A stretch of 64,000 nt of DNA from Deinococcus radiotolerans (GTDB lineage Bacteria > Deinococcota > Deinococci > Deinococcales > Deinococcaceae). The stretch covers positions 186,001 to 250,000 of the forward strand of contig NZ_BMPE01000003.1 of the NCBI RefSeq assembly GCF_014647435.1, read 5' to 3'. Positions 47,594 through 62,224 of this stretch are shown piece after piece (the first letter of the stretch is position 1; every line of letters begins with the position of its first letter). The position numbers were made by a program, and so were the translations under genes. Under the pieces are notes generated by a model, which worked only from the letters and a program-made list of their open reading frames with translations, searched no databases and was not told the DNA's origin.

Positions 47594-48146
47594 TCCCGCC
47601 GGGCCTGTGGGCGTCCAGGATGATGGACACGGAACCCAGCCGCCCGTCCCGGTTGCGGTGATCCAGCATCAGCGAGCGGTAGACCGGGCCGGTCGACACG
47701 TCCCACCCGTGGTAGTGGAAGCGGCCCGCGTCGTCGCAGTACTCCAGCAGGTCCACCTCAAAGCCCACGTCCTCGAACACCGAGCGGAAGGTGGCGGCGT
47801 CGTACACGACCTGATGATCAGCCGCCGGATGGTCCGCCGGGCCGGGGCCCCCCACCTGCACCGTGCGTTGGTACGCCTCGTCCGGGAAGTTCGCGTCCGG
47901 GACGGCGCAGCGCAGCCACCCACCGGGCTTCAGGAAGTCCAGGCACAGGCGCGCGGCCTCCCGGCCCTGCGCGGGGGTGAGGTGCTCCCAGACGTGCTCG
48001 CACAGCAGCGCGTCCGCGCGGCGCGTCCCGAAGTACCGCTCGAAACTGGCGCGGTCGGTCAGGTCAAGCTGTTCACGCTGGGTGGGCACCCAGCCGGGCC
48101 ACGCCTGAGCGCCCGCGCCGATGATGACCCTGAGGGGTTCGGACAT
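47583..48146 (-). CDS. Class I SAM-dependent methyltransferase
   Basis: The product has 187 residues. The N terminus VIIGAGAQAWPGWVPT is the glycine-rich SAM loop; EHVWEHLTPAQGREAARLCLDFLKPGG and LRCAVPD follow as in class I methyltransferases of the small UbiE/Cfa-like group. The substrate is unknown. CAGACT (one base off TANNNT) lies six bases before the ATG. It converges with cydB. Confidence 0.78.
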   Translation of the reverse strand: MSEPLRVIIGAGAQAWPGWVPTQREQLDLTDRASFERYFGTRRADALLCEHVWEHLTPAQGREAARLCLDFLKPGGWLRCAVPDANFPDEAYQRTVQVGGPGPADHPAADHQVVYDAATFRSVFEDVGFEVDLLEYCDDAGRFHYHGWDVSTGPVYRSLMLDHRNRDGRLGSVSIILDAHRPGGTPA

Positions 48147-48186
48147 GCGCGCAGTCTGCCACGCGACGCGGCGGTGATCGACGTGC

Positions 48187-48555
48187 TCAGCGTTCGGCGG
48201 GATAGCCGGCTCTGGTCCAGGCGTTCATGCCGCCGTCCACGTTGAAGACCTGCGTGTACCCGGCCTTCACGAGCTGCGCGCTGGCCTGGGCGCTGCGGCT
48301 GCCACTGCGGCAGATGACGTACACCGGGCGGTCCCTGGGCACCTCGTTCATGCGGGCGCCCAGGTCCGCCAGCGGCAGCAGCGCCGCGCCCGGGACGTGC
48401 CCTTCCTGGTATTCGGCGTCCGTGCGGACGTCCAGGACGTACTCGCCCTTCGCCTGCGCGTCACGCAGGTCCTGCACGGAAACCGTGGTGTACGTGGCGG
48501 CGCGGGGCGCGCAGGCACTCAGGGTGAGCAGGCCGATCAGCAGGATGGGTCGCAT
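48187..48555 (-). CDS. Rhodanese-domain lipoprotein
   Basis: The product has 122 residues. A short signal and lipobox (TLSAC, Cys15) give a lipid anchor outside the membrane. The rhodanese active-site loop CRSGSRS places the catalytic Cys at 82, with LDVRTDAEY upstream. It transfers sulfane sulfur, perhaps in cyanide or thiosulfate handling at the cell envelope. ATG 48555 follows AGGAG by nine bases. Confidence 0.88.
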   Translation of the reverse strand: MRPILLIGLLTLSACAPRAATYTTVSVQDLRDAQAKGEYVLDVRTDAEYQEGHVPGAALLPLADLGARMNEVPRDRPVYVICRSGSRSAQASAQLVKAGYTQVFNVDGGMNAWTRAGYPAER

Positions 48556-48632
48556 GGGGGGCACTCCTGGAGGCAAGGGGCGGGGAAACCGGTCCCTGAA
48601 ATGATACCAGCCCAGGGTATGCCCTCACTGCA

Positions 48633-49139
48633 TTAGGGCAGGCGCAGGGGCCGGCCGCTGACGATCAGCCACGCCTCGTCCGACGCGGCGGCCGCGCGCT
48701 GGTTCACCCAGCCCAGCAGGTCCCGGAACCGCCTCGCCAGGGCGTTGTCCGGCACGATCCCGAAGCCCACCTCGTTCGTGACCATGACGGTCACGCCGCC
48801 CCGGTCCCGCGCGGCGCGCAGCAGATCGTCGGCGGCGGCCAGCACGGCGTCGTCCGTCCAGTCCGCGAGCATCAGGTTGCTGATCCACAGGCTCAGGCAG
48901 TCGAGCAGCACCGTGCCCTGCACCTCTCCCACAACCGCCGGGACGTGCACGGGCTCCTCGCGTGTCACCCACCCGGCCGGACGGTCCGCGCGGTGCCGTC
49001 CGATACGGTCCCGCATCTCGTCGTCGAAGGCCTGCGCGGTCGCCACGTACGTGACGGGTGCGCCCCCCCGCGCCGCCCGGGTCTCCGCGAAACTACTCTT
49101 GCCACTGCGCGCGCCGCCCGTCACGAACACCAGCGTCAC
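48633..49139 (-). CDS. cobU: Adenosylcobinamide kinase / GTP:adenosylcobinamide-phosphate guanylyltransferase
   Basis: The product has 168 residues. FVTGGARSGKSSFAE is the P-loop and IGRHRADRP holds the guanylylated His of CobU. It phosphorylates adenosylcobinamide and then adds GMP, a late step of B12 synthesis. GTG overlaps the cobQ stop (GTGA). It is the last gene of the cobalamin operon. Confidence 0.93.
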   Translation of the reverse strand: MTLVFVTGGARSGKSSFAETRAARGGAPVTYVATAQAFDDEMRDRIGRHRADRPAGWVTREEPVHVPAVVGEVQGTVLLDCLSLWISNLMLADWTDDAVLAAADDLLRAARDRGGVTVMVTNEVGFGIVPDNALARRFRDLLGWVNQRAAAASDEAWLIVSGRPLRLP

Positions 49140-50545
49140 AGGAGGTCCTCCAGCACGCCCGGGTCGAGGGCCGCGCCGACCCGCGCGGCGATGGCGTCCA
49201 GCCGGGCGTCCAGCGAGTCCAGGCCCGCCGGGGGACGCAGGCCCGCCCAGCCCAGGAAGCGCTCGAGGTACGCGGGGTTCTCCAGCAGGCCGTGCAGATA
49301 CGTGCCGCGCACGTTGCCCTGCCGCCACAGCCGCCCCGGGGCGAGGGTCTGCACGCCCGGCCCGGCCCCGCTCTGACCGTGGTGGATCTCGTAGCCCTGC
49401 ACGGTCAGGCCTGTCTCGGCGTCCGTGAAGGTGGTCAGGGTGGTGGTCTTGTCCGGCGCGAAAGTGGTGTCCAGGTCGAGGAGAGCCAGGCCCGGTACCT
49501 CCGGCGCACCCTCCACACTGTGCGGGTCGCGGATCACGCGCCCGAGCATCTGCAGGCCCCCGCACACGCCGAGCACAGGGACGCCCGCGTGGGCGGCGCG
49601 GGTCACGGCGCCCGCGAGTCCGGTGGCGCGCAGCCACGCCAGATCGGCGGCCGTGCTCTTGCTGCCGGGCAGGATCACCGCCCGCGCGCCCGCCAGGTCC
49701 GCTGGGGTCGCCACCCAGCGGGCCAGCGGGCCGAGCGGCGCGAACTCGTCGAGGTTCGACACGCGTGGCAGGCGCGCGATCGCCACGAACCCGTCGTCCT
49801 GATCCCCGCCGCGTGCCGCTCCGGTTTCGGCCCACACGCCGTCCTCCTCGGGCAGTGGGATGTCCAGCATCGGCACGACCCCGACCGTCGGCACGCCGGT
49901 CTGCGCCTCCAGCCACTCGGGGGCGGGCGAGAGCAGGCGCGCGTCGCCCCGGAAGCGGTTGAGGACGAAGCCGCGCAGCAGCGCGCGTTCCTCGGGCGTC
50001 AGGCAGTGCCAGGTGCCGAGCAGGTGCGCGAACGACCCGCCCCGGTCGATGTCGCTGGCGAGCAGCACCGCTGCCCGGGCCTCCAGCGCCACGCGCATGT
50101 TCACGATGTCCGACGCGCGCAGGTTCACCTCGGCGGGACTGCCCGCACCCTCGATGACGACCACGTCGAACTCGGCCATGAGGCTGTGCAGCGCGCCCTG
50201 CACGTGCGGCCACAGGTGCGCCTTGCGCTCACGCCAGGGCAGGTTGGTGATCTCGCGGTTCACCTGCCCCAGCAGCACGACCTGCGAGCGGGTGTCCGCT
50301 TCCGGTTTCAGTAGCACCGGGTTCATCCGCACGTCCGGCGTGACGCGCGCCGCGGCGGCCTGCACGAGCTGCGCGCGGCCCATCTCCAGGCCCGCCGGGG
50401 TCACCCCGGCGTTGTTGCTCATGTTCTGCGCCTTGAACGGCGCGACCCGCGCGCCCGCGTTCGACAGGGCGCGGCACAGCGCTGCCGTGAGGTAACTCTT
50501 GCCCGCGCTGCTCGTGCAGCCCTGCACCATGATCGCCTTACCCAT
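49136..50545 (-). CDS. cobQ: Cobyric acid synthase
   Basis: The product has 469 residues. An N-terminal dethiobiotin-synthetase-like ATPase ([30 protein letters not shown]) is joined to a glutamine amidotransferase domain with Cys nucleophile in [11 protein letters not shown]. It amidates four carboxyls of the corrin ring using Gln and ATP. Length is typical. It overlaps the decarboxylase gene start region by eight bases. Confidence 0.95.
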   Translation of the reverse strand: MGKAIMVQGCTSSAGKSYLTAALCRALSNAGARVAPFKAQNMSNNAGVTPAGLEMGRAQLVQAAAARVTPDVRMNPVLLKPEADTRSQVVLLGQVNREITNLPWRERKAHLWPHVQGALHSLMAEFDVVVIEGAGSPAEVNLRASDIVNMRVALEARAAVLLASDIDRGGSFAHLLGTWHCLTPEERALLRGFVLNRFRGDARLLSPAPEWLEAQTGVPTVGVVPMLDIPLPEEDGVWAETGAARGGDQDDGFVAIARLPRVSNLDEFAPLGPLARWVATPADLAGARAVILPGSKSTAADLAWLRATGLAGAVTRAAHAGVPVLGVCGGLQMLGRVIRDPHSVEGAPEVPGLALLDLDTTFAPDKTTTLTTFTDAETGLTVQGYEIHHGQSGAGPGVQTLAPGRLWRQGNVRGTYLHGLLENPAYLERFLGWAGLRPPAGLDSLDARLDAIAARVGAALDPGVLEDLL

Positions 50546-51548
50546 GTCGTCCTCCCACCGCCAGCCTGGCGTGCAGCTCGCGCACGAGCACGCGGTTCTC
50601 GCCCGGCAGGCGCGTGCTCACGCGGATGAGGTCCGGCAGGCCGTAACTCGCGCAGTCCCGCACCCGCACGCCCGCCGCGAGCAGCTGTGCACTCAGGGCG
50701 CGGGCGTCCCCGACCCGCAGCGTCAGGAACGGCGTCCCGTGGTGCTCCACCCGGCCCAGCGGGCGCAGGTCGTCCGCGAGCGCGGCGGCGTGCGCGGCGA
50801 CCCTGGGCAGCGTCTCGGCCAGGAAGCGCGCGGCGTGCGGCAGGGCCGCAAGCACCCCGGCCGTCCCGGCCGGCACGTGCCACGCGGGGGCGAGGTTGTC
50901 GAGCGCGGCGATCACGTCCGGCGCGGCCAGCGCGTACGCGGGGCGCGCGCCCACCAGCCCGTGCGCCTTGCCCGGCGAAAGCAGGCGCAGCAGCGCGGGG
51001 TGGCGCGGCACGGCGGGCCGGGCCACGAAGGGTGCGTACGCCTCATCCACGATCAGCAGCGCGCCCACCGCGAGGCAGCGCTCGGCCAGGGCCAGCAAAT
51101 CCTCGGGACTGGGGGCGAGGCCGGTCGGGTTGTGCGGGTACGCCACGTACACGAGGCGCGTCCCGGCCGGGAGGAGGTCCGGCACCTCGGGCACGGTCGT
51201 GACGGGCGCGCCGAGCAGCGCGGCGGCGCGGGCGAGTTCCCCGAAGGGCGCGTGCACGCTCAGCAGCAGGCCCCCGTCACTCAGGCACAGCCGGGCGAGG
51301 CGGTGCAGCAGCTCCGAGGCGCCCACCGCCGGGGTGACCTCGGTGGGGCTCAGGCCGTGCCACGCGGCCAGCCGCTCCCGCACCCAGCCGTAGGTCGGAT
51401 CGGGGTAGTGGGCGTGGTCGGCGTCCCGCACCGCCTGGATCAGGTGCGGGCTGGGGCCGTACGGGTTGGCGTTCACGCTGAAATCCAGCCCGGTAAAGGG
51501 CTGCGCGCCGGGCCCGCCGTGCGGCACGCGGGGAATCAGGGGAATCAT
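50538..51548 (-). CDS. cobD: Threonine-phosphate decarboxylase (cobalamin pathway)
   Basis: The product has 336 residues, a class II aminotransferase fold. [23 protein letters not shown] and VDEAYAPF are family segments; the PLP lysine is in LSPGKAHGL. It makes (R)-1-aminopropan-2-yl phosphate for the nucleotide loop of B12. I start it at the ATG overlapping the cbiB stop. Histidinol-phosphate aminotransferases are close relatives, but the neighbours fix the role. The symbol cobC is also used. Confidence 0.9.
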   Translation of the reverse strand: MIPLIPRVPHGGPGAQPFTGLDFSVNANPYGPSPHLIQAVRDADHAHYPDPTYGWVRERLAAWHGLSPTEVTPAVGASELLHRLARLCLSDGGLLLSVHAPFGELARAAALLGAPVTTVPEVPDLLPAGTRLVYVAYPHNPTGLAPSPEDLLALAERCLAVGALLIVDEAYAPFVARPAVPRHPALLRLLSPGKAHGLVGARPAYALAAPDVIAALDNLAPAWHVPAGTAGVLAALPHAARFLAETLPRVAAHAAALADDLRPLGRVEHHGTPFLTLRVGDARALSAQLLAAGVRVRDCASYGLPDLIRVSTRLPGENRVLVRELHARLAVGGRHG

Positions 51549-52447
51549 GCCCGCGCCTCCATCAGCCGCCGGGGCAGGGGCAGCAGGCAGACCAGCGCCG
51601 CCAGCAGCGCCGCGCGGTTCACCAGGGTCAGGGCGGCACGCAGGTCGGCCCCGTCGGGGTCGCGCCCGGCGGCGTTCAGGGTGTACACGCCACGCTTCTC
51701 CAGGCGCACGCCGAGGGCCCCGGCGGCGGCGCTCATGGGGTGCCCGCCGTTCGGGCTGGGGGTGCGCCTGGCGTCCGCGCGCCACTCCCGCCAGCCTCGG
51801 CCGCCGGCGGCAAGCAGCAGGCACGCGGCGCTCAGGCGGGCCGGGGCGAGGTTCAACAAGTCGTCCGCGCGGGCCGCGACCTTCCCCGGCCATTCGAGCT
51901 CGGGCGTGCGGTAGCCCCAGCTGGCGTCGGCGGTGTTCGTGAAGCGGTACGCGGCGGCCCAGCCCAGGCCGCCCAGCCGCGCGTGCAGCAGCGGCGCTAC
52001 CACACTGTCGCTCAGGTTCTCCGCGAGGCTGGCGATGGCCGCGCCCGCCACCTCGCAGGCTGTCAGGTCGGCCGTGTCGCGGCTCACGAGGTGCCAGGAC
52101 AGCAGCCGTCGCGCCTCGGGCAGGTTCCCGGCGTCCAGCGCCCCGGCGACCTCCGCCCCCGCGCGCAGCAGGGCCGTGCGGGCCAGCAGCGGTTTGAGGA
52201 CCACGCCCTGCGCCCACCACGGCAGCCGCCCGGCCGCCCCGCCCAGGGCCGCGCTTAGCGTGACCCCGGCGGCCCAGCCCAGGCCCCCCTCGATCAGCTG
52301 GGCGCGCGGTGTCTGTCCCCGCCACGCGGCGCGCGCGCGGCGCAGGAGGTGCCCCATCCACACGACCGGGTGTGCGGGGGCGGGTGGTTCCCCCAGCGTG
52401 TCCAGGGCGAGGGCCAACAGCAGCGCCCGGCGCGGGGCGCCCCTCAA
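51545..52447 (-). CDS. cbiB: Adenosylcobinamide-phosphate synthase
   Basis: The product has 300 residues, an integral membrane enzyme that attaches aminopropanol phosphate to cobyric acid. [15 protein letters not shown] near the N terminus and [32 protein letters not shown] are the family signature. The start is probably TTG, overlapping the cobB stop (TTGA). The protein is slightly shorter than usual, missing part of the first helix compared with typical relatives. Confidence 0.9.
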   Translation of the reverse strand: MRGAPRRALLLALALDTLGEPPAPAHPVVWMGHLLRRARAAWRGQTPRAQLIEGGLGWAAGVTLSAALGGAAGRLPWWAQGVVLKPLLARTALLRAGAEVAGALDAGNLPEARRLLSWHLVSRDTADLTACEVAGAAIASLAENLSDSVVAPLLHARLGGLGWAAAYRFTNTADASWGYRTPELEWPGKVAARADDLLNLAPARLSAACLLLAAGGRGWREWRADARRTPSPNGGHPMSAAAGALGVRLEKRGVYTLNAAGRDPDGADLRAALTLVNRAALLAALVCLLPLPRRLMEARA

Positions 52448-53820
52448 GCGGTCACCGCGCGGCAGGCGGCCAGGAAGCGGGTGGCGAGGGCCGGGTCGGC
52501 GCCCAGGTGCAGGTGCAGGTAGCTGGCCAGGACGTTCCCGTGCGCGTAGCCCTCCTCGGTGACGGTGCCGTCGTGCGCGGTCCAGGTCCAGGCGGGCCGG
52601 GTGGGGGCGTGCGTGAGGACCGAGTGGTGAAATTCGTGTCCACGCACCGTGGCGCCCGCCGGGGCGACCAGGGTGTCCCGCAGCGCGGTCGCGTCGCGGT
52701 ACCCGAGGGTCAGGCGCGGCGTCATGCGGGTGCGGTAGGGGATCACCCCGCACATGGGCACCTCCTGCCCGTCTACCTCCAGCGATTCCCCGAGGTACAT
52801 CAGCCCGCCGCACTCGGCGAGGACCGCCCCGCCCGATACGGCAAACGCGCGGATGGACTCGCGCATGGCCACATTGGCGCTCAGGTCGTGCGCGTGCGCT
52901 TCCGGGTACCCGCCGGGCAGCAGCACGCCCCCCACGCCCGCCGGGAGGGCCGCGTCCCGCAGCGGACTGAACCGGATCAATTCGGCGCCCTGCGCGCGCA
53001 GTTCGTCCAGCGCGTCCGGGTACGAGAAGTGGAACGCCTCGTCGTGCGCCAGCGCCACCCGCACCGGCGCGCCCGCCTGCGCGGGGGCGGGCGCGTCCGG
53101 CAGGGCCGGGGCGTGGATGGCGTCCAGCAGGGCGTCCAGCCGCAGGCCCTCAGCCGCGCGGTCGGCGGCGGCGGTGTCCCAGGCGGCCTGCTCGGCACTC
53201 AGGAGGCCCAGGTGCCGCTCGGGCAGGTGCAGCCCGGCGTCGCGCGCCACCCAGCCCAGCACGGGCAGGTCGACCTGATCGAGCGCCGCCTCGCACAGCG
53301 CCGCGTGCCCGGCGCCGCCCACGCGGTTCAGGATCACGCCTGCCACGCGCAGGTCCGGTCGGAAGTCCCGCAGGCCACTCGCGACCGCCGCGACCGTGCG
53401 CGCCGATCCGCCCGCGTCCAGCACGAGTACTACCGGCGCGTCCAGCAGCAGCGCCAGGTCCGCCGTGGAGTGCTCGTCACTGGTGGGGTCGCGCCCGTCG
53501 AACAGGCCCATCACGCCCTCCAGGACGCTCACGTCCGCCTGCGCCGCCGCCCGCGCGAACAGCTCCCGCAGTCTCTGGCGACCCAGCAGGAACGAGTCCA
53601 GGTTGCGCGCCTCCCGGCCCGCCGCGCGCGTCAGATGCGTCGGGTCCAGGTAGTCCGGACCCAACTTGAACGGCTGCACCCGCACGCCCCGCGCGCGCAG
53701 CGCGCGGCACAGCAGCGCCGCCACGGTCGTCTTGCCGCTGCCGGAGGACGCGGCAGCCAGCACCACGCGGCGCGGCCCGGAAGGAGAGAGGGCAGGGAAG
53801 GTCGGCGGCTGGGTCGTCAT
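52444..53820 (-). CDS. cobB: Cobyrinic acid a,c-diamide synthase
   Basis: The product has 458 residues. An N-terminal ATPase domain ([29 protein letters not shown]) and a C-terminal glutamine amidotransferase domain with the Cys nucleophile in [12 protein letters not shown]. It amidates the a and c side chains of cobyrinate. It begins the cobB-cbiB-cobD-cobQ-cobU operon. TAGGGT 11 bases before the ATG gives a very short leader, so there is no room for a cobalamin riboswitch. Confidence 0.93.
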   Translation of the reverse strand: MTTQPPTFPALSPSGPRRVVLAAASSGSGKTTVAALLCRALRARGVRVQPFKLGPDYLDPTHLTRAAGREARNLDSFLLGRQRLRELFARAAAQADVSVLEGVMGLFDGRDPTSDEHSTADLALLLDAPVVLVLDAGGSARTVAAVASGLRDFRPDLRVAGVILNRVGGAGHAALCEAALDQVDLPVLGWVARDAGLHLPERHLGLLSAEQAAWDTAAADRAAEGLRLDALLDAIHAPALPDAPAPAQAGAPVRVALAHDEAFHFSYPDALDELRAQGAELIRFSPLRDAALPAGVGGVLLPGGYPEAHAHDLSANVAMRESIRAFAVSGGAVLAECGGLMYLGESLEVDGQEVPMCGVIPYRTRMTPRLTLGYRDATALRDTLVAPAGATVRGHEFHHSVLTHAPTRPAWTWTAHDGTVTEEGYAHGNVLASYLHLHLGADPALATRFLAACRAVTA

Positions 53821-53885
53821 GCGCGGCCCACACCCTATCCGAAGTGCCGCCGCCCTGTACGCGCGGGCGGGCTTTACTGCACAGT

Positions 53886-54710
53886 TCAGGCCCGGGCAGG
53901 CTCGTCCGGGTACGCGAAGTGATACGCGAGCGCCACGAACACCGCGCCCCCCACGATGTTCCCTGCCGTCACCAGAACAAGCGTCACAGCCACGTGCGCC
54001 GCGTCCAGGGACGATCCCGGCACGGCCGGCACGCTGCCCTGAAGCAGCAGGCCCAGCGGCAGCAGGTACATGTCCGCCACCGAGTGCTCGAAGCCCGCTG
54101 CGACGAACGCCGTGACCGGCAGCAGCACCGCCAGGATCTTGTCCGCCAGGGTTTTCCCAGCAAAGGCCATCCAGACGGCCAGGCAGACCAGCATGTTGCA
54201 CAGCGCGCCGCTGAACAGCAGTTGCGCGGGCGTCTTCGCCACCTTCCCCGCAGCGATCGTCACGGCCTGCTGCGCCACGCCGCCCCCGTCGAGATTCGGA
54301 TGACCGGACGCCACGACCAGCAGGGCCAGCAGCACGCCGCCCACCAGATTTCCCGTCAGCACCAGCGCCCAGTTGCGCGCCACCTGCGCCCACGTGACGC
54401 GGCGGCGCACGGCGGCCAGGACCAGCAGCACGTTCCCGGTCAGCAGTTCCGCTCCAGCCACGAGGACCAGCACCAGCCCCACGCAGAAGCCCAGCCCGCC
54501 CAGCGCCTGCTTGAACGCGAAGTCGATGCCGCCCGCCTCGATCAGCGTGTAGAACATGCCGCCCAGGCCGATGAACATCCCGGCCAGGATGGCCAGTATG
54601 AATGTCGGCCACGCGGCCCGCTCGGCCTTCTCGACCTCCTTGTTCACCACGGCCCGCGTCAGCGCGGCCCCACTGAGGACGGTCGGATCCGGGGGGGGCG
54701 CACTGGTCAT
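53886..54710 (-). CDS. Formate/nitrite transporter family (FocA/NirC) channel
   Basis: The product has 274 residues with six helices. [30 protein letters not shown] and [15 protein letters not shown] fit the FNT family; [15 protein letters not shown] is a pore signature. It moves formate, nitrite or hydrosulfide. TATGGT five bases before the ATG supports a leaderless start. It is probably separate from the cobalamin operon (65 bases gap). Confidence 0.9.
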   Translation of the reverse strand: MTSAPPPDPTVLSGAALTRAVVNKEVEKAERAAWPTFILAILAGMFIGLGGMFYTLIEAGGIDFAFKQALGGLGFCVGLVLVLVAGAELLTGNVLLVLAAVRRRVTWAQVARNWALVLTGNLVGGVLLALLVVASGHPNLDGGGVAQQAVTIAAGKVAKTPAQLLFSGALCNMLVCLAVWMAFAGKTLADKILAVLLPVTAFVAAGFEHSVADMYLLPLGLLLQGSVPAVPGSSLDAAHVAVTLVLVTAGNIVGGAVFVALAYHFAYPDEPARA

Positions 54711-54721
54711 GCCTCACCATA
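54711..54721 (-). promoter_or_regulatory. Leaderless-type -10 box of the FNT gene
   Basis: TATGGT (54716-54721, minus strand) is five bases before the ATG. Confidence 0.5.
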
Positions 54722-54874
54722 GGAGCCGCCTGATCTGAGCGGCTGACCAAGCTCTTCAGGAGTTCCTGATCCGGACTGAACTTGAACAGCTGGTGCGAAC
54801 CCTGCAGGCTGGGCAAGAACGGAGGCTGTGTGAGCCGTGCCCTGCTGGGTTGCGCGGCTCGGCCCGGCAGGCGT

Positions 54875-54905
54875 CAGGGCGGCCGGACCCGGTCCAGCCG
54901 CCCTG
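54875..54905 (-). terminator. Stem-loop after the RND operon
   Basis: CAGGGCGGC and GCCGCCCTG (54875-54883, 54897-54905) form a nine-pair stem eleven bases after the RND transporter stop; no T-run follows. Confidence 0.45.
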
Positions 54906-54915
54906 CGAGGTCAGG

Positions 54916-58344
<3,429 letters not shown>

Positions 58345-58369
58345 GCGCGCACCGCCTGCGCTGGCCGCG

Positions 58370-59596
58370 TCACGGGGTTCCCCCGCTGCTCTGCACGCGC
58401 GCGCCGTCCTGCAGGCTGGCCGGAACGGGGCTCACGACGTCCGCGCCCGCGTCCAGGCCGCGCACGGCGACCTGCGCGCCGCTCTCGGCCACGACGCTGA
58501 CCGGGGTGCGGCGGGCCACGCCGCCAGAGACGAGGTACACGACGTTCTGCCCGTTCTCGGCCTGCACGGCGCCGCTGGGCACCAGCACGCCCTGCCCCAG
58601 CCGCACGCGGTAGCGGACCTGCGCGGCGCCGCCCACCGGGAGGTTCGCGCCGCCCTGCACGCGCGCCGTGACCGGTACGAGGCGGTTGGTGCCCGCCACG
58701 CCCGGCGCGCCCGTGACCGTGCCCACGTAGTTCACGCCGCCGTACCCGACGTTCATTTTCGCGCCGTCCACCAGGGTGGCAGCGTCGGTGGCGGGCACGT
58801 TGAACTTCACACGCAGGCTGCCGGGGTCCACGAGCCGGGCGACGGCGCTGCCCTGCTGCGCGAACTCGCCCACCTCGACGTTCAGCGCCGCGACGGTGCC
58901 CGCAAAGGGCGCGCGAACCGCGGTGCGGGCCAGGTTCTCCTCGGCCTGCTGCACGCTGGCGCGCGCCTGGGCCAGCTGCGCCTCCTGCAGGGGCACGCTG
59001 CCCTGCGCGCTCTGGCCGTTCTGCGAGAGGTTCGCGCGGGCCTGCGCCAGGGCGCTCTGCGCCTGCGCGAGCTGCGCGCGGGCGGCCTGCACGTCCGACA
59101 GGCTGATGCCGCCCAGCCGGTAGAGGTTCTCGGCGCTCTGCGCGCCCGCCTGCGCCTGCGCCAGGCTGGCCTGCGCCGCCTGCACGGACGCGTTCAGGCT
59201 GCCCGCGTTGTTCTGCGTGCTGCGCTGCGTCTGCGCAAGGCTGATCTGCGCCTGCTGCACCTGCAGTCGAGCGTTCTGAAGGGCTTGGCGCTGCGCCGTG
59301 TCGTCCAGCTGCGCCAGCACCTGCCCGCGCGTGACCTGATCCCCCTCCTGCACCAGCAGGGTCTTCACGACGCCGCCCGACTGCGCGGCGACCTGACTGT
59401 CCCGCTGCGCCTCAATGGTGCCGCTCACGCTGCGCTGGGCGTCCAGCGTGCCGCTGCGGGCGGGAACGGTCGCTACCTGGAGCGTGGTGGTCTTGGCGGG
59501 CGCGGCGTCCAGGTCGTTCTTCACGTCCGCGCCGGTCTTGGCGGCGCAGGCGCTGAGGGTCAGCGTGACCAGCAGAAGCGGGGTGGTGCGCCGCAC
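58370..59596 (-). CDS. RND efflux periplasmic adaptor lipoprotein
   Basis: The product has 408 residues. A lipobox (TLSACAAK) anchors it. A lipoyl-type domain ([31 protein letters not shown]) flanks a coiled-coil hairpin rich in Ala/Gln (about 110-220), then beta-barrel and membrane-proximal domains. It bridges the pump and the outer-membrane factor. GTG start. One base separates it from the preceding gene. Confidence 0.93.
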   Translation of the reverse strand: MRRTTPLLLVTLTLSACAAKTGADVKNDLDAAPAKTTTLQVATVPARSGTLDAQRSVSGTIEAQRDSQVAAQSGGVVKTLLVQEGDQVTRGQVLAQLDDTAQRQALQNARLQVQQAQISLAQTQRSTQNNAGSLNASVQAAQASLAQAQAGAQSAENLYRLGGISLSDVQAARAQLAQAQSALAQARANLSQNGQSAQGSVPLQEAQLAQARASVQQAEENLARTAVRAPFAGTVAALNVEVGEFAQQGSAVARLVDPGSLRVKFNVPATDAATLVDGAKMNVGYGGVNYVGTVTGAPGVAGTNRLVPVTARVQGGANLPVGGAAQVRYRVRLGQGVLVPSGAVQAENGQNVVYLVSGGVARRTPVSVVAESGAQVAVRGLDAGADVVSPVPASLQDGARVQSSGGTP

Positions 59597-59597
59597 G

Positions 59598-60638
59598 TCA
59601 GTTCACCAGTCCCGTCACGTCCTGCCCGGCGGCGACGCCCAGCCCGGCCAGGGCGCGCCACACGCCGTCCACGGCCTGCTGCACGCTCAGCGCGGCCTGC
59701 TGCGCCTGAAGCTGCGCCTGCTGCACCTCCACGGCGGCGGCCGTTCCGGCCTTCAGGCGGGCCTGGGCGTTGCGCAGGGCCTCCTGCGCGTTCACGGCGG
59801 CGTCGCGGGCCACGGTCACGCGCGCCTGGGCGTCCTGCGCGGCGCGGTATGCGTCCCGCACGCCGGTCTGCGCGGCCCGCGTGCCGTCCTCCAGGCCGCG
59901 CTGCGCGTTGGCGAGCGCGGTGCGGGCGTCCTCCAGCGTGCGCGTCGGCGTGTAGTCGTTGTCGGCCAGTTTCACCTGCAATCCCGCGAGGGTGACGCCG
60001 TTTGCGGCCTGCACCAGCGCGGGCAGGCGCTTGTCCAGGCCGCTCTGCAACGCCGCGAGGGTCACGCTGAGTTTCGGCGCGTCGCCGGGCGCGCTGAGTT
60101 TCAGGTCCGTCCCGGCCGGGAGGTTCAGGGTGCGCGCCAGCGTGGCCTCCAGCACCGGCAGGCTGGCCTGGGCACTGGCGAGGTCCTGCCGGTCGCCATT
60201 CAGGGCGTTCTGCGCGCGGCTGACGTCCAGGCTGGTCGCCACCCGCGCCGCGAGGCGGGCCTGCGCGATCTTCAGCTGCCGGTCGGACAGCGCCACCTGC
60301 GCCTGGGCCAGCGCGGCACTCTGCGCGCCCTCGTAGGCCTGCACGTACCCGCTGATGGCCGACTGCGCCGCGGTCAGTTTGGCGGCGTTCAGCGCGGCCG
60401 TCTGCGCGGCGACGTCCTGCTCGGCCTGCGTGAGGGTCGTGATGATGCTGGTCGGGTCGGCACGCACGGCGCGCAGGTTCGCCTGCGCTTTTTGCAGGTT
60501 CGCGCGGGCCGTGGTGACGTCCACGCCGAGCGTGACGGCGCGGGTCACGGCGCTCCCCAGGGTCAGGGAGGTCGGGGCGGTCTGCGCGGCCGCAGGGGCG
60601 GCGCTCAGGGCGAGGATCAGGGTCAGGGTGCGCTTCAT
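59598..60638 (-). CDS. TolC-like outer-membrane factor, short form
   Basis: The product has 346 residues with a signal peptide ([19 protein letters not shown]). Ala/Gln/Leu heptads along most of the length form coiled-coils as in TolC. It is about 100 residues shorter than usual, so it may be a reduced member. ATG overlaps the stop of the longer outer-membrane gene (ATGA). Two such proteins in one operon are unusual. Confidence 0.78.
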   Translation of the reverse strand: MKRTLTLILALSAAPAAAQTAPTSLTLGSAVTRAVTLGVDVTTARANLQKAQANLRAVRADPTSIITTLTQAEQDVAAQTAALNAAKLTAAQSAISGYVQAYEGAQSAALAQAQVALSDRQLKIAQARLAARVATSLDVSRAQNALNGDRQDLASAQASLPVLEATLARTLNLPAGTDLKLSAPGDAPKLSVTLAALQSGLDKRLPALVQAANGVTLAGLQVKLADNDYTPTRTLEDARTALANAQRGLEDGTRAAQTGVRDAYRAAQDAQARVTVARDAAVNAQEALRNAQARLKAGTAAAVEVQQAQLQAQQAALSVQQAVDGVWRALAGLGVAAGQDVTGLVN

Positions 60639-62062
60639 GGGCGGCCTCCGGTGGGCAGGGGGGCGGGAAGGGTCAGGAGCAGGGGGTCAAGGTCGGCGGT
60701 GGCCTGCGCGAGCGCGGCGCCCGCCACGGCCACGCGGTCCTGCTGCGCGGCGAGGGCCTGCTGCGCCTGCGTGAGGTTCAGCGCAGCCTGCTGCACGTCC
60801 AGGCGCGTACCCAGCCCGGCGTCCAGGCGGGCCTGCGCGGCCTGCGCGGTCAGTTCCGCCGCGCGGACGCGGGTGCGGGCGGCGTCCAGCGCGCCCTGCT
60901 CGTCCTGCACGGCCAGCAGGCGTGTGCGCACGTCCAGTTCCACGCTCTGGCGGGCGACGTCCAGCGCCAGGGCGGCCTGCTGCACACCCACCTGCGCCTG
61001 TGCCGCGACCACACCGTCGGTCTGGCCCAGGATGGGGATGGAGGCGTTCAGGGCCAGGTTCACGCCGCTCACGGGCGCCTTGACCTCCCGCAGCGGAACG
61101 TTCAGCTGCGCGGCGAGCACGCCGGTCGTGAAGTTCAGGCTGCCGCTGACCGTCCGGCCCGCGGCCCCGGACGCGCTGGCCAGCTGTCCGGCGCTCACGC
61201 TGGCCGTCAGGTCCGGCAGGCGGGCGTTCAGCACGGCCGCGTCCCGCTGCGCTTGCGCGTCGGCCAGCGTGGCCTGCGCGCGGCGCACCTCGGGCCGCTG
61301 CGCCAGCGCCCGCGCGATCAGTGTCGCCTCGTCCCCGGCGGGGCTCAGGTCCGGCAGGGCGCGGCTCAGGTCCGGCGCGGCAGGCAGCGGATCGGCGCCC
61401 AGCAGCCGGGTCAGGCTCAGTCGGGCCTGCGTCACGGCCCGCGCCGCGCGGTCGCGGGCGGCCTGCGCGGCCTCCTGGCTCGCCTGCCGGTCCAGCACGC
61501 CGCCCTCACTGAGCAGGCCCTGCGCGCGCTGGTCGCGGGCGATGGTCAGCGCCTGCGTGCTCAGCGTCAGCTGCGCGTCGGCCAGCGTCAGGGCGTCCGC
61601 CGCGCCGCGCAGGCCCGCGTACGCCTGCCACACCTGCACAGTCAGGCTGCCGCGCGCCGCGCGCAGGTCCAGCGCCGCGGCCTGCACGGCCCGCTCGGCG
61701 CTGCGGACGCCCTCCAGCAGCGGGGACCAGGGCAGCACCGGCAGGCTGGCGGTAACGGTCACCGCGCCGTTCCCGGTCCAGTCCCCGCCGTCCCAGGGCG
61801 CTTTCGTGAGGGTCCCGCTGGCCCCGGCGCTCAGGTTCAGTCCGGCGCGGGCACGGGCACTGTCCAGTTGCAGCTGCGCCGCGCGGAAGGTCAGGTCCGC
61901 CGAGCGCCAGCCCGGCGCGGCGCGCAGCGTGAGCAGCAGCGTATCAAGGGGCGCGCTAGCCTGGGGGGCAGCAGTCTGTGGCGGGCTGGGCGTTGTCTGC
62001 GCCGCGGCGGGTCCGAGCAGCAGGGCCAGGAACAGCAGGCATCGTGTGGCGGAATGGGTCAT
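60635..62062 (-). CDS. TolC-like outer-membrane factor, full length
   Basis: The product has 475 residues, usual for the family. Signal peptide [22 protein letters not shown]; coiled-coil repeats (for example [43 protein letters not shown]). I start it at ATG 62062 with GAGG nine bases before, because the open frame upstream (to 62206) covers the promoter. It is the first gene of the efflux operon and lies next to its TetR regulator. Confidence 0.85.
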   Translation of the reverse strand: MTHSATRCLLFLALLLGPAAAQTTPSPPQTAAPQASAPLDTLLLTLRAAPGWRSADLTFRAAQLQLDSARARAGLNLSAGASGTLTKAPWDGGDWTGNGAVTVTASLPVLPWSPLLEGVRSAERAVQAAALDLRAARGSLTVQVWQAYAGLRGAADALTLADAQLTLSTQALTIARDQRAQGLLSEGGVLDRQASQEAAQAARDRAARAVTQARLSLTRLLGADPLPAAPDLSRALPDLSPAGDEATLIARALAQRPEVRRAQATLADAQAQRDAAVLNARLPDLTASVSAGQLASASGAAGRTVSGSLNFTTGVLAAQLNVPLREVKAPVSGVNLALNASIPILGQTDGVVAAQAQVGVQQAALALDVARQSVELDVRTRLLAVQDEQGALDAARTRVRAAELTAQAAQARLDAGLGTRLDVQQAALNLTQAQQALAAQQDRVAVAGAALAQATADLDPLLLTLPAPLPTGGRP

Positions 62063-62169
62063 GTCGGTCCTCAGGTCAGAATGGGGGGGCAGGGCGGTGC
62101 GCAGAGCTGGCCGGTCCGGTGGGGCGTTGGCGCTCGTCCGCCTGTCAGGGCCGGGCCCTGGGCTCATGT

Positions 62170-62224
62170 CCCCATTAACGAGTGAATACTTACTTTTGTC
62201 TGTCATGCGGCGTTCACTCGGGCT
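62170..62224 (-). promoter_or_regulatory. AT-rich promoter region and inverted repeat upstream of the RND operon
   Basis: An AT-rich patch (62173-62200) interrupts GC-rich DNA. CGAGTGAA (62179-62186) and TTCACTCG (62213-62220) are perfect inverted repeats 26 bases apart, which could be two half-sites for the TetR regulator whose gene ends just beyond, or a terminator stem for that gene. Exact -35 and -10 boxes are unclear. Confidence 0.45.

Noticed and set aside
53821..53885. Cobalamin riboswitch before the cobalamin operon
   Set aside because: Only 65 bases separate cobB from the next gene and TAGGGT lies 11 bases before the ATG, so there is no room for the aptamer.
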